Counted from the first letter of the stretch, positions 45,560 through 55,269 are shown. The stretch is DNA of 64,000 nt from Candidatus Eisenbacteria bacterium (GCA_026388185.1 JAPLKG010000004.1:6323-70322), one strand, 5' to 3'. A program made the numbers and translations. The notes: generated by a model not told the origin, from the letters alone.

Positions 45560-45774
45560 TCGGTCTCTCTTCTCGGCGAAGCAATGTCGCAAATCTTCAG
45601 GCCGTGGAATCAAGCGACCCGGGTACGCCGCCGCTTGGTTTACCAAAGCAGTCTATCAAAGCCGCGGTTCGGTGACTAGTCCCTGTCTCAAGATTGCGCG
45701 CGAGCCGAGCCGTTCACGTGGCAGTCTGACACGGACTCCGAAACCACGCGGGAACTCCACGGCCAACTTTCGGA
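45560..45774. other. Divergent intergenic region between rqcH and yicC
   Basis: Together with the stretch to 46004 this is a 445-base gap. It should carry a minus-strand promoter for rqcH, but I find no clear hexamer pair. The plus-strand promoter at 45775 is described separately. No reading frame or RNA gene is supported here. Confidence 0.4.
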
Positions 45775-45803
45775 TTGACACGTGGCTCCACGTCTCTTAC
45801 AGT
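45775..45803 (+). promoter_or_regulatory. Promoter with embedded palindrome upstream of yicC-gmk-rpoZ
   Basis: TTGACA (45775-45780), a 17-base spacer and TACAGT (45798-45803; 4 of 6 matches). The palindrome ACGTGG-CT-CCACGT (45780-45793) lies inside the spacer, a place where a bound dimeric repressor would block RNA polymerase. About 200 bases separate it from the yicC start. Confidence 0.5.
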
Positions 45804-46004
45804 AAGTAGGTCGACGCTTTGCGAGAAGTTGCCGCCGCGTGCGAAGTGGGTGCGTTCCCGGCTCTCCTCGTGAGGCCCACGTTTTCTGCTATCATAGGCC
45901 TCTCCTTGGAGTTAACCTCCGATTGCGGGTGCGACGGTACAGGAGTCTTCGGCTCAAGTCTTCCAGTCTGAGGGAGCACGACGAGCCCGGGGAGGAAAGC
46001 TTCT

Positions 46005-46880
46005 GTGATTAGAAGCATGACTGGTTTTGGCAGGAGCGAGATTCAACGCCAAGGCGTTCTTCTCGTGACCGAAATCCGTAGCGTGAACAACAAGTTCTGC
46101 GACGTTTCCTTGAGGTTGCCGAAGTGGCTCGCGCACTTTGAGCCCAAGGTGCGCGCCCTCGTTCAACAGAGGATACTGAGAGGAAAGCTTGCCGTCTTCG
46201 TCACTTGGAACGGAGACGACGGCGATCTTACTCTCGGCCTCGACGCTAACGCGGCTGACAGGTACTTTGGCCTGCTAAAAGCACTCAAGGAACGATATAA
46301 CCTTTCCGGAGAGATAACCCTCCAGATGCTCATGAGTTTTCCGGACCTCTTGTCCCCCGAAAAGGGACCGGCCGCAGACGAAATGGGCTGGAAGCTTGTG
46401 GAAGAAGGAGTGACGAAAGCCATCGATGACGTCGTCTCCATGAAAGAGGCGGAAGGGAAGAGTCTGTCCGAAGACCTGAGGGCTCGGGTGAACGTTCTTT
46501 TGGAGTACGTGGCCAGGGTAGAAAAGAGAGCACCCGTTCGCGTCGGAGAGGCCAAGGAGAAACTTCGAACCAGGCTTTCCGAATTGCTAGGTCGGGGAGA
46601 GATACCGGAAGATCGGTTGGCCCTCGAGGTGGTTATCTTCACCGACAAGCTGGATTGCACCGAAGAATGCGTCAGACTCAGGGCGCACGCGAAGCAGTTC
46701 GTCGCACTGATCGATGGACCCGAGTTCGCGGGGCGCAAGCTACATTTCCTGCTTCAGGAAATGAACCGTGAGGCCAACACCATCGGCGCCAAGGCGGCGG
46801 ACGTCGAAATCGTCAACGAAATTGTAAGCATCAAGGACGAGATAGAGAAACTCAGAGAACAGGTGCAGAACGTAGAGTGA
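46005..46880 (+). CDS. YicC-family endoribonuclease
   Basis: A 291-residue protein beginning IRSMTGFGRSE, the family signature, with EIRSVNNKFCDVSLRLP and the C-terminal LHFLLQEMNREANTIGAKA. YicC proteins have been shown to be RNA-degrading enzymes in E. coli and relatives. GTG start at 46005 with GGAGG about 9 bases upstream. First gene of the common yicC-gmk-rpoZ-coaBC string. Confidence 0.93.
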   Translation: MIRSMTGFGRSEIQRQGVLLVTEIRSVNNKFCDVSLRLPKWLAHFEPKVRALVQQRILRGKLAVFVTWNGDDGDLTLGLDANAADRYFGLLKALKERYNLSGEITLQMLMSFPDLLSPEKGPAADEMGWKLVEEGVTKAIDDVVSMKEAEGKSLSEDLRARVNVLLEYVARVEKRAPVRVGEAKEKLRTRLSELLGRGEIPEDRLALEVVIFTDKLDCTEECVRLRAHAKQFVALIDGPEFAGRKLHFLLQEMNREANTIGAKAADVEIVNEIVSIKDEIEKLREQVQNVE

Positions 46881-46903
46881 GAGCCCAGGCATAACAAGGG
46901 CCG

Positions 46904-47581
46904 TTGGAACGGGAGCCCGGGCCTCCCGGACGCTTGAGTCAAGTGGGTAGAAGTATTATCCTTCCTGAAGGGAAAAGTAAGAACGTTGCGTTTCCCGTGG
47001 TCGTCTCCGGTCCCTCGGGAGTCGGCAAGACCTGCCTTTGCCGTGGGGTCCTTGCGGATTGCGACGACGTGGCGTACTCGGTTTCTGCCACGACCAGGAA
47101 CAGAAGGGACAACGAAGTGAACGGCAGGGACTATCACTTCGTCGAACCCGATCGCTTCAGGGCAATGGCTCAGGCAGGCGAACTCCTTGAATGGGCGGAA
47201 GTGCACGGCGACCTTTACGGAACTCCTCGCCATTCCGTGCTGCCCTTTCTTGCCCAGGGCAAACTTGTGATAATGGACCTGGACGTTCAGGGAGGACTCA
47301 GTATGAGGAAAGTGTTCCCTGGCGGTGTGTTCGTGTTCGTTGTGCCTCCCTCATTCGAAATTTTGGAGGAGAGGCTGAGGACGAGGAGGACGGAATCAGA
47401 GGACGCGCTTGAAACCAGGCTACGAAACGCGCGCGAGGAAATGAAGTTCAGAAAGCATTATGACTACATGGTAGTGAATGACGATCTCGATGACGCGCTC
47501 AGCCGACTGAAGAGCATCATCGCAGCAGAGAAGTGCTCGATGCAGAGGCTTTTCCCTTGCGACGGGGAAGGCGTGGCGTGA
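46904..47581 (+). CDS. gmk: Guanylate kinase
   Basis: A 225-residue kinase converting GMP to GDP. P-loop is SGPSGVGKTCL; the GMP-binding region holds SVSATTRNRRDNEVNGRDYHFV and LEWAEVHGDLYGTP. The chosen TTG start at 46904 gives a ~28-residue extension before the core; GTG at 46943 is an equally plausible start. Family members begin close to the P-loop, so the shorter form may be correct. Confidence 0.93.
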   Translation: MEREPGPPGRLSQVGRSIILPEGKSKNVAFPVVVSGPSGVGKTCLCRGVLADCDDVAYSVSATTRNRRDNEVNGRDYHFVEPDRFRAMAQAGELLEWAEVHGDLYGTPRHSVLPFLAQGKLVIMDLDVQGGLSMRKVFPGGVFVFVVPPSFEILEERLRTRRTESEDALETRLRNAREEMKFRKHYDYMVVNDDLDDALSRLKSIIAAEKCSMQRLFPCDGEGVA

Positions 47582-47627
47582 GAGACGTTTGGTCGAAGGG
47601 CGGGATGGTTTCTCGGAGTGAGACGTT

Positions 47628-47885
47628 ATGAAGGACAAGAGAAGCAAGGATAAGGCACGCAAGAAGGAGGAAGATCGGATGGAAGCTTCCGGCGGGAACA
47701 CGGTCAGTTCCTTTCCGAACAAGTACGAGGCGGCAATAATCGCGGCAAAAGAGGCCAAGCGCATAAATGAGATCATGAAGATCTCCGGAGAAGACCCGAA
47801 GGTAAAGGTCACACTTACGGCCATCGACAGAGTGGCGAAAGGAAAAGTCAAGTTCGCGTACGGAGAACCGGAGGGAAGGCGCTAA
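47628..47885 (+). CDS. rpoZ: RNA polymerase omega subunit
   Basis: An 85-residue protein with the omega core NKYEAAIIAAKEAKRINE and KVTLTAIDRVAKGKVKF. The first ~25 residues are a Lys/Glu-rich extension (KDKRSKDKARKKEEDR) beyond the usual start. Its stop overlaps the coaBC start (TAATG). Omega stabilises RNA polymerase assembly; the place after gmk is standard. Confidence 0.9.
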   Translation: MKDKRSKDKARKKEEDRMEASGGNTVSSFPNKYEAAIIAAKEAKRINEIMKISGEDPKVKVTLTAIDRVAKGKVKFAYGEPEGRR

Positions 47886-49138
47886 TGAGCCCGGCCGACC
47901 AGTCGGTGTTGAAGGGGAAACGAGTATTACTCGGAATAACCGGCAGCATTGCGGCTTACAAGGGAGTCGAGCTCCTGAGAGAGCTTACCAAGCGCGGGGC
48001 GACGGTCACCGTGTGTATGACCAGGGCGGCGAGGGAGTTTGTCACCCCTCTCACGTTCGAGGTTCTTTCCGGGGGGAGGGTTCTTACCGACCTCTTCGGA
48101 GGTTCCGTGGAGAATACCGCGGGCCTCGGCCCGGAGGGAGCGCCTTCGGCGGTTCAGCACATCGAAGCGGCCGCAGGCTCCGACCTGATTCTCGTGGCTC
48201 CCGCGACGGCCAACATCATCGGAAAGGTTGCCGCCGGAATCGCGGACGATCTTCTCAGTTCTATTGTCATGGCGGCCGGGGGCAAAGTCCTTCTTGCCCC
48301 GGCGATGAACGTGCGCATGTGGGAAAACGAGGTGGTTCGGCAGAACGTAGCGAGGCTCCGCTCGCTCGGTTACAAGTTTGTGGAACCCGAGAGCGGAGCT
48401 CTGGCGTGCGGCGAGAAGGCGAAGGGTAGGCTGGCTTCAGTCGAGACCATTCTTAGAGAGGTCGAGCTTGTCCTTGGAGGAACGAAGCCTCTTTCCAACG
48501 TCAACGTGCTGGTTACGACGGGAAGAACCGAGGAGCCGATCGACGACGTGAGGTATATCTCAAACAGATCGAGCGGAAAGATGGGTCACGCGATTGCCTC
48601 CGCAGCGAGAGACATGGGAGCGAGGGTAACTTTGATAAGCGGCCGTGTCTCGGTGGAATCTCCCCGCGGAGTCAGGCTCGTGAATGTCAGAACCTCCGCC
48701 GAAATGAGAAAGGCGGTGCTGTCGAGCGTTCGCAATGCCGACCTTGTGATTATGGCGGCGGCGGTGAGTGATTTTGCTCCTGCGAGTGTGGAGAGAGGCA
48801 AGATACCGCGAAGCGCCGAAGGTTTCACTCTCAAGCTTCGAGGGACCAGAGACATCCTCGGCGAGTTGGGACAGAAGAGGGGGAAGGAAGTTCTAGTAGG
48901 TTTTGCGGTCGAAGTGAAGGATGAGCTCGAGAGGGGCAAAGCAAAACTCAGGAAGAAGAATCTGGATCTCATAGTCGTCAATAATCCTCTCCTGAAGGGA
49001 GCGGGCTTCGAAGAAGACACAAACATCGTCACGATGATCGATCGAAGGGGAAGCGTAGAGAGACTCCCTCTTCTCCCCAAGTACGAGGTGGCGAGAGAGA
49101 TTCTCAAGAAGGCGCTGGCGCTCAGAAAGAAGAGATGA
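47885..49138 (+). CDS. coaBC: Phosphopantothenoylcysteine decarboxylase/phosphopantothenate-cysteine ligase
   Basis: A 417-residue bifunctional enzyme of coenzyme A synthesis. The FMN-dependent decarboxylase part has LLGITGSIAAYKGVELL, the active-site His in VQHIEAA and the PAMNVRMW substrate loop. The ligase part has VTTGRTEEPIDDVRYISNRSSG and the nucleotide-binding AAAVSDFAP. Starts one base before the rpoZ stop finishes. Confidence 0.96.
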   Translation: MSPADQSVLKGKRVLLGITGSIAAYKGVELLRELTKRGATVTVCMTRAAREFVTPLTFEVLSGGRVLTDLFGGSVENTAGLGPEGAPSAVQHIEAAAGSDLILVAPATANIIGKVAAGIADDLLSSIVMAAGGKVLLAPAMNVRMWENEVVRQNVARLRSLGYKFVEPESGALACGEKAKGRLASVETILREVELVLGGTKPLSNVNVLVTTGRTEEPIDDVRYISNRSSGKMGHAIASAARDMGARVTLISGRVSVESPRGVRLVNVRTSAEMRKAVLSSVRNADLVIMAAAVSDFAPASVERGKIPRSAEGFTLKLRGTRDILGELGQKRGKEVLVGFAVEVKDELERGKAKLRKKNLDLIVVNNPLLKGAGFEEDTNIVTMIDRRGSVERLPLLPKYEVAREILKKALALRKKR

Positions 49139-49168
49139 GGTTGCACTGAGAGAAGAAGGGGCGGTCGC

Positions 49169-49855
49169 GTGAAGGAGCTTGATGGGTTCACAAACGTTGT
49201 TTCTGCAGCAAGAAGCTACTTCCAAACGCGTCTCGCCGCGGGAGAAGACTCCATCGTGTTGAGCTTGGCGAAGGGACGCCTGCGGAACGCAGTCAGATCG
49301 CCCGAAGAGGCGTTGGTTAAACTTCAGAAAAAAGTCGCGGCGTGCAAGAAATGCCCGCTTCACAGAACAAGAACAAACGTGGTTTTTGGAACGGGAAGTG
49401 GGAAGACGGGCCTCGTATTTGTGGGCGAGGCGCCCGGCAGGGACGAAGATCTTCAAGGAAAACCCTTCGTCGGCAGAGCGGGGCAGCTTCTCACGCGGAT
49501 AATAGAAGCCGTCAAGCTTGATCGCGAAGACGTCTACATAACGAACGTCATCAAGTGCCGGCCGGAGGGTAACAGGGACCCCTTGCCTCAGGAAATAGAA
49601 CTCTGCTCCGTCTACCTCGCGGAGCAGCTTGAAATCCTGAAGCCAAAGGCCATCTGCGCACTGGGACGCTTCGCCGCCCAGGCCATGAGCGGACTCAAAC
49701 TCTCAATGGCAGATTACAGGAACGAGAGTCTTTTTTACGGGGGGACTAGAGTCATTGCAACGTATCACCCGGCTGCCTGCCTGCGAAACCCCTCTCTCAA
49801 ACGGCCTGTTTGGGAGGACGTCCAGAAGCTCATGGAAGTGTGTAAGAACGCGTGA
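49169..49855 (+). CDS. Type 4/5-family uracil-DNA glycosylase with iron-sulfur cluster
   Basis: A 228-residue DNA repair enzyme. Cluster cysteines are in CKKCPLHRTR and in KCRPEGNRDPLPQEIELC. Catalytic motif A is VGEAPGRDEDLQGKPFVGRAGQLL and motif B is ATYHPAACLRNPS. The first ~50 residues are an extra helical segment. GTG start at 49169. It belongs to the family often named uracil-DNA glycosylase family 4 and removes uracil from deaminated DNA. Confidence 0.93.
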   Translation: MKELDGFTNVVSAARSYFQTRLAAGEDSIVLSLAKGRLRNAVRSPEEALVKLQKKVAACKKCPLHRTRTNVVFGTGSGKTGLVFVGEAPGRDEDLQGKPFVGRAGQLLTRIIEAVKLDREDVYITNVIKCRPEGNRDPLPQEIELCSVYLAEQLEILKPKAICALGRFAAQAMSGLKLSMADYRNESLFYGGTRVIATYHPAACLRNPSLKRPVWEDVQKLMEVCKNA

Positions 49856-49945
49856 GAACGGTCCGTGACCCTCGGGCAACGTGCGTTACAGGGAACATGC
49901 TCTGAACACTGATCACGAAACGAATTCGCAAGCGGAGAAAGCACG

Positions 49946-51310
49946 ATGAAAGCTCAGGAACTCGACACAACGCTGGGTAGGGTGCCGCCGCAATCCATAG
50001 AGGCCGAGCAGAGTGTACTCGGTGCGATGCTCATCGATGCAAATGCCGTGGGCAAGTGTCTCGAGCTCATCAAGGAAGACGGTTGTTTCTACCGCGAAAG
50101 CCACAGAAGGATCTTCCGCGCCATCACCACCATCCATGACAGGGGAGAACCGGTAGACCTAATCACGCTCGGGGAAGAGCTCAAGAAGAAGGGAGAGCTT
50201 GAGCAAGTGGGCGGCGCTTCGTATCTGGCCTCACTCTTTGAAGAGGTGGGCACCGCCGCAAACGTCGAGTACTACTGCCGCATAGTCTTGGAAAAGGCCA
50301 CTCTCAGAAAACTCATTGACGCCGGAACGACAATCGCGACCGACGCTTACAGCTCGAAAGAAGAGTCGGTTTCGATTCTCGACAGAGCCGAGCAATTGAT
50401 ATTCGGGATATCCGATACCAAGATGAGGCGCGGCTTCGTGGCCCTTCGCGACATCCTGGGACACAGTTTCGAAGTGATCCAGGAACTTTACGACAAGAAG
50501 AAACATGTCACAGGAGTGGAGTCAGGCTACATCGAGCTCGATTCGATGACGGCCGGCTTTCAGTCCTGTGATTTCGTGGTCGTCGCGGGGCGGCCTTCAA
50601 TGGGCAAGACCAGCCTTTGCATGAACATAGCCGAGCACGCCGCGATCAGGTCCAAGGTGCCGGTGGGAATATTCAGTCTGGAAATGTCCAGAGAGCAGGT
50701 GGTCTTGAGGATGCTCTGCTCCGAGGCGCGCGTGGATGCGCACAGACTGAGAACCGGATATCTCAAGGAAGCAGAGTGGCCTCTTCTGACTACCGCCGCG
50801 GGCCAACTTGCAAAAGCCCCCATTTACATTGACGATACACCCGCCATGAGCGTGCTCGAGATGCGCTCTAAATCCCGCAGATTGAAGACGGAAGCGGACG
50901 TGGGACTCATAATCATCGACTATCTCCAGCTCGTCAGAGGTTTCGGCGGCGCCGAGAATAGACAACAGGAGATCTCGCAGATTTCGAGGGCGCTGAAAGC
51001 TCTTGCCAAGGAGTTGGAGGTGCCGGTGATTGCTCTTTCGCAGCTTTCGAGAGCAGTCGAGTCGAGAGGCGGAGACAGAAGACCCGTGCTCTCCGACTTG
51101 AGAGAATCGGGTGCGATCGAACAGGATGCGGACGTTGTGATCTTTATCTACAGACCGGAGGTCTACGAGCGTACGGACGAAAACAGGGGTAGAGCGGAGC
51201 TCATCATCGGCAAGCAGAGGAACGGCCCGATAGGCACCGTAGGCCTCACGTTCATAAGTGAGTACACGCGATTTGAAAGCATGTCCAGGCTTCCCGAGGA
51301 GCCCTTCTAG
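49946..51310 (+). CDS. dnaB: Replicative DNA helicase
   Basis: A 454-residue hexameric helicase. The N-terminal domain begins PPQSIEAEQSVLGAMLID, and the RecA-like domain has the P-loop VAGRPSMGKTSLCMN (~213), IIIDYLQLVRG (Walker B) and LSQLSRAVE and R-finger segment DLRESGAIEQDADVV. Length is normal with no intein. Starts after a ~90-base gap behind the glycosylase gene. Confidence 0.97.
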   Translation: MKAQELDTTLGRVPPQSIEAEQSVLGAMLIDANAVGKCLELIKEDGCFYRESHRRIFRAITTIHDRGEPVDLITLGEELKKKGELEQVGGASYLASLFEEVGTAANVEYYCRIVLEKATLRKLIDAGTTIATDAYSSKEESVSILDRAEQLIFGISDTKMRRGFVALRDILGHSFEVIQELYDKKKHVTGVESGYIELDSMTAGFQSCDFVVVAGRPSMGKTSLCMNIAEHAAIRSKVPVGIFSLEMSREQVVLRMLCSEARVDAHRLRTGYLKEAEWPLLTTAAGQLAKAPIYIDDTPAMSVLEMRSKSRRLKTEADVGLIIIDYLQLVRGFGGAENRQQEISQISRALKALAKELEVPVIALSQLSRAVESRGGDRRPVLSDLRESGAIEQDADVVIFIYRPEVYERTDENRGRAELIIGKQRNGPIGTVGLTFISEYTRFESMSRLPEEPF

Positions 51311-51354
51311 TTGCACCAGACGCACGCCGGCAATCAACCGGAGGTCGGCAATCC

Positions 51355-52155
51355 TTGAACGGTAATCACACGCTTGTTGGGGCCGAGGCTCTCGGCAAGA
51401 AAATGGTAGGAGGCGTGGAGGAGATCGGCAAGGTCTTTCTTTTTCTGCTCACCATACTGAGAGCCACACCGGGTTTCTGGAAGAAGGGACACTTGGTTGT
51501 CGAGCAGATGATGGCAATGGGCATAGAGTCTTTGCCGCTTGTCCTCGTCACCTCGTTGTTCACGGGAGGCGTCGCGGCAGTGCAGGCGGCGTACCAGTTC
51601 CAGGATTACGTACCGATGAGATACCTCGGCTCGGTCATCGGTAAGAGTGTTGTGATCGAGCTCGGCCCCGTTCTCACCGCACTCGTAGTGGCGGGCAGGG
51701 TGGGAGCCTCCATCGCGGCCGAGCTGGGCACGATGAAAGTGACGGAGCAGATAGACGCTCTGGAGACGATAGGCATAAGTCCCATAAGATACCTGGCGGT
51801 CCCCAGATTCATCGCAGGAATGGTAATGCTCCCGGTGGTGACGATTTTCTCTGATTTTCTCGCCATCGCCGGAGCATACGCGGTCGCGTACTTCTCTCTC
51901 AACGTGAGCTCGAACGTTTTCATGGAGGGTCTGCGACTATTCTTTCACCTGCAGGACGTGTTCGGTGGACTCGTGAAGAGTCTCTTTTTTGGCGTCGTAA
52001 TAGCCACGATGGGTTGCTACTTTGGGTTTAACGCCGAGGGTGGTGCGGAAGGCGTTGGGCGGGCCACGACGAAGGCCGTCGTGGGATCCTGCCTGCTCAT
52101 ACTTGTGCTCGACTACTTACTTGCCTCATTACTCTTCAGAGTAATATTCGCGTGA
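51355..52155 (+). CDS. mlaE: MlaE-family ABC transporter permease
   Basis: A 266-residue permease with about five membrane helices and the family motifs LPLVLVTSLFTGGVAAVQ, VIELGPVLTALVVAGRVGASIAAELGTM (conserved E-x-x-P... and GRVG) and EQIDALETIGISPIRYL. It works with the ATPase and MCE proteins next to it to move phospholipids between outer and inner membranes. TTG start at 51355 with GGAGG about 10 bases upstream. Confidence 0.93.
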   Translation: MNGNHTLVGAEALGKKMVGGVEEIGKVFLFLLTILRATPGFWKKGHLVVEQMMAMGIESLPLVLVTSLFTGGVAAVQAAYQFQDYVPMRYLGSVIGKSVVIELGPVLTALVVAGRVGASIAAELGTMKVTEQIDALETIGISPIRYLAVPRFIAGMVMLPVVTIFSDFLAIAGAYAVAYFSLNVSSNVFMEGLRLFFHLQDVFGGLVKSLFFGVVIATMGCYFGFNAEGGAEGVGRATTKAVVGSCLLILVLDYLLASLLFRVIFA

Positions 52156-52162
52156 CAGTGAC

Positions 52163-52945
52163 ATGATAGTAATTGAGAAATTGGAAAAGAGTTTCAACGG
52201 GCAGCGCGTACTGAGAGAGCTCGACCTGACGATCCAGTCTCGAGAATCGCTCGTCGTCATAGGCAGGAGCGGATGCGGCAAGAGTGTTCTTCTCAAGCAC
52301 GTCATAGGGCTCATGCGGCCGGACAGCGGGCACGTCTACATCGATTCTGATGATGTGACGGCGATGAGCGAAACCGAGCTTAACGTACTCCGAAAACGAT
52401 TCGGCATGGTCTTTCAGGGTGCGGCCCTCTTTGATTCTCTCACGGTGGGGGAAAACATTGCTCTGCCTCTTCGAGAACACACTACTCTTTCGGAAGACGA
52501 GATCCTGGACCGCGTGAGGGGAAAGCTCCGATTGGTGGGGCTGGAGGGCATCGAGGCAGCAAGTCCGGCCAGCCTGAGCGGCGGCATGAAAAAGAGGGTC
52601 GGCCTCGCGAGAGCCATAGCCATGGATCCTGAGTTCGTCCTTTACGATGAACCGACTACGGGGTTGGACCCGATAATGGCAGACGCAATAAACAGTTTGA
52701 TAAGGACCCTGCAGAAGCAGCTTTCTATCACGTCAGTGGCAGTGACGCACGACATGAGAAGTGCCTACAGGATCGGAGACACGATCGCAATGCTGCACGA
52801 CGGGAAGATAATATACAAGGGCACACCCGACGAGATCCGCAAGTGCGAAGATCCCATAGTGTGCCAATTCATTACGGGGAACGCATCCGGTCCGATGTCT
52901 CAGTCACAGGAGACGAAAAATTCCATGGGTAACAGGAGGAGTTGA
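52163..52945 (+). CDS. mlaF: MlaF-type ABC transporter ATP-binding protein
   Basis: A 260-residue ATPase: Walker A GRSGCGKSVLLKHV, Q-loop MVFQGAALFDSLTV, signature LSGGMKKRVGLARAIA, Walker B VLYDEPTTGLDP and His switch VTHDM. The sequence matches the Mla rather than importer class by these motifs and by context. It ends on the start codon of the following MCE gene (TGATG). Confidence 0.95.
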   Translation: MIVIEKLEKSFNGQRVLRELDLTIQSRESLVVIGRSGCGKSVLLKHVIGLMRPDSGHVYIDSDDVTAMSETELNVLRKRFGMVFQGAALFDSLTVGENIALPLREHTTLSEDEILDRVRGKLRLVGLEGIEAASPASLSGGMKKRVGLARAIAMDPEFVLYDEPTTGLDPIMADAINSLIRTLQKQLSITSVAVTHDMRSAYRIGDTIAMLHDGKIIYKGTPDEIRKCEDPIVCQFITGNASGPMSQSQETKNSMGNRRS

Positions 52946-53841
52946 TGGACAGAAGAGGAGCAGAGCTTAAGGTCGGGATAGCCGTGATATTTGCTCTCGT
53001 TGTCCTTGTCGGCGGGATCATCTGGATAAAGGGTTTCAAGATTGCCAGCCAGAGCTATCCCGTCAGGATAGCTTTTGACGAGGTGGGTGGCCTCGGTACG
53101 GGTGACCCCGTGACAGTGCAGGGTGTGACCAAGGGCTCCGTCAAGAACATAGAACTTGGGAGGGCACTGGTGTACGTGGACATTTCCATGGACAAGAGCA
53201 TCGTAATAACCAACGACACACAGTTTGTCATCAGGAACATCGGCCTCATGGGCGAGAAGTACGTGGCGGTCAAGCTCGGGAAGTCTCAGCAGAAGGTTCG
53301 AGAAGGCCAGATTCTTCGCGGCGCGTATGAGAGTGGAATCCCCGAGGTGGTCGGCGAACTCGGCGTGGCGCTCAAAGAATTCGAACGGACCGTGAGCACG
53401 GTACGCAACGCGGTGGAAGAAATCGAGACGGAGGGGGAAGTCAAAGCAACCTTTGGAGATCTGAGAGCCTTCAGTTCTGAGATGAGAGGTACGATCGAGG
53501 AGAATCGAGACAATCTTCGCGCCGCCATAGAAGACATGAGATACGCAAGCGGAAAGCTCAAGGAGTTTGCTCAAGTGAGAGGGCCCGAGATTGACAACAT
53601 GGTTTCGAGACTGACCACGACGTCGGAGAGCATAGAGGAGCTCGTCGGGCAACTCGAGAAGTTGAGCAACTCGATGGAGCTTGTCCTCAGGAAAGTAGAA
53701 AGGGGCGAAGGCTCGCTCGGGAAACTTGTGAACGACGAGTCGTTGCACAGAGAGATGACGGCCACGCTGGAGGACACGAGAGCTCTCATAGCCGACATAA
53801 AGCTGCATCCGAAGCGCTATTTGAAAGTCAGTATTTTCTAA
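52945..53841 (+). CDS. mlaD: MCE-domain lipid-binding protein (MlaD type)
   Basis: A 298-residue protein with one N-terminal membrane helix (VGIAVIFALVVLVGGIIWI) and an MCE domain with FDEVGGLGTGDPVTVQGVTKGSVKNIEL and FVIRNIGLMGEKYVAV. The C-terminal ~160 residues are a long coiled coil, longer than in E. coli MlaD, which could reach across the periplasm. GGAGGA precedes ATG 52945. Completes a three-gene lipid transport set without mlaB or mlaC in this window. Confidence 0.92.
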   Translation: MDRRGAELKVGIAVIFALVVLVGGIIWIKGFKIASQSYPVRIAFDEVGGLGTGDPVTVQGVTKGSVKNIELGRALVYVDISMDKSIVITNDTQFVIRNIGLMGEKYVAVKLGKSQQKVREGQILRGAYESGIPEVVGELGVALKEFERTVSTVRNAVEEIETEGEVKATFGDLRAFSSEMRGTIEENRDNLRAAIEDMRYASGKLKEFAQVRGPEIDNMVSRLTTTSESIEELVGQLEKLSNSMELVLRKVERGEGSLGKLVNDESLHREMTATLEDTRALIADIKLHPKRYLKVSIF

Positions 53842-53880
53842 AGAGGGCCCGCGCCCTCTCGCGGCAGGATATTTAGAGAG

Positions 53881-55269
53881 ATGAAAGTCCAGAAGAAGAT
53901 AGTCTTTGTTTGCCAGAATTGCGGTTACGAAAGCGGGAAGTGGTTCGGGAAATGCCCCACCTGCGGCGAGTGGAACTCCTCCATCGAGGAGGAGAGAAGA
54001 AAGACTAGAGAAAAGTGGGTGGAGGGCGGCATCGCCCTGAAGCAACCCAGGCGTCTCGAAGACATTTCTGACTCGGAAGTCGAGAGAATTGCCACTGGGA
54101 TCGACGAGTTCGACCGGGTACTGGGCGGTGGCCTTGTGCACGGCGAGCTCGTGCTGGTTGGTGGTGACCCCGGCATCGGAAAATCCACGCTCTTGCTGCA
54201 GGCGCTAAGCAAGCTGGTCGAGAACGGACAGGCCGGCTTCTATGTTTCCGGCGAAGAGAGCGAAGCGCAGACGAGGATGAGAGCTCGAAGGCTCGGCGCG
54301 CTTGCCAAGGATCTGTACGTAAGTTGCGAGACTGACGTTAGCGTGATCCTGAACCAGCTTTCCGAGCTCAAGGTGGCTGCTGCGGTCATCGATTCCGTCC
54401 AAACGGTATACGATCCCGACCTCGACGGCTCTCCTGGGAGCGTGGGCCAGATCAGGGAATGCGGCCTCAAGTTTCTGAATTTCGCAAAGGCCCATTCCAC
54501 CGCCATTTTTCTCGTAGGACACGTGACGAAGGAAGGCGCCGTGGCGGGCCCGAGAGTGCTCGAGCACATGGTGGACGCGGTGCTCTATCTCGAAGGAGAA
54601 AGGTATCAGAACTATCGGGTATTGCGGGCGGCCAAGAACAGATTTGGCTCGACAAACGAGATAGGCGTTTTCGAAATGGACCAACGCGGACTCAGGGAGG
54701 TGACAAATCCCTCCCGGGTCTTTCTTTCCGAGAGAGACTCGGGTGTTTCCGGTTCCGTCGTGGTTAGCAGCATAGAGGGAACAAGGCCTTTGCTGGTCGA
54801 GCTTCAGGCTCTGGTGTCGCGCTCTGGATATGGTTTTCCTCAAAGAGCGGCCACGGGCTACGATGCCAGGAGGCTTTCGGTACTCCTGGCGGTGCTCGAG
54901 AAAAGAATGGGGCTCAGGTTGGGTTCCATGGATGTTTTCATAAACGTGGCCGGCGGGATAAGGCTTGACGAGCCAGGCAGCGATCTCGGACTTGTTGTCG
55001 CAGTCGCTTCCAGCTACAAGGACACACCAGTCAAGGCTCACACGGCGATGGCCGGGGAAGTCGGGCTCGGCGGTGAAGTAAGAAGAGTGTCACAGATCGA
55101 GCAGAGGGTCAAGGAGGCCGCAAAGCTTGGATTCGAGAGAATAATCGTTCCCTCCGGCAATGTTTCCGACGTCAGTTCGATCAAGGAAATCGAAATCGTG
55201 GGTGTGGACGACGTGAGAGGTGCAATCAACCGGACTTTGGAGAAATCGAAAGTTGAAAAGAAATCCTGA
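53881..55269 (+). CDS. radA: DNA repair protein RadA
   Basis: A 462-residue recombination helper: N-terminal zinc finger CQNCGYESGKWFGKCPTCGEW region (four Cys), P-loop GGDPGIGKSTLLLQ, the RadA-specific KNRFGS, and a C-terminal Lon-like domain (INVAGGIRLDEPGSDLGLVVA). RadA drives branch migration of recombination intermediates. ATG start at 53881; 40 bases after the MCE gene. Confidence 0.96.
   Translation: MKVQKKIVFVCQNCGYESGKWFGKCPTCGEWNSSIEEERRKTREKWVEGGIALKQPRRLEDISDSEVERIATGIDEFDRVLGGGLVHGELVLVGGDPGIGKSTLLLQALSKLVENGQAGFYVSGEESEAQTRMRARRLGALAKDLYVSCETDVSVILNQLSELKVAAAVIDSVQTVYDPDLDGSPGSVGQIRECGLKFLNFAKAHSTAIFLVGHVTKEGAVAGPRVLEHMVDAVLYLEGERYQNYRVLRAAKNRFGSTNEIGVFEMDQRGLREVTNPSRVFLSERDSGVSGSVVVSSIEGTRPLLVELQALVSRSGYGFPQRAATGYDARRLSVLLAVLEKRMGLRLGSMDVFINVAGGIRLDEPGSDLGLVVAVASSYKDTPVKAHTAMAGEVGLGGEVRRVSQIEQRVKEAAKLGFERIIVPSGNVSDVSSIKEIEIVGVDDVRGAINRTLEKSKVEKKS

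Noticed and set aside
44800-45600. Long plus-strand frames over rqcH
   Set aside because: They are antisense shadows; the minus-strand frame has the NFACT domains.
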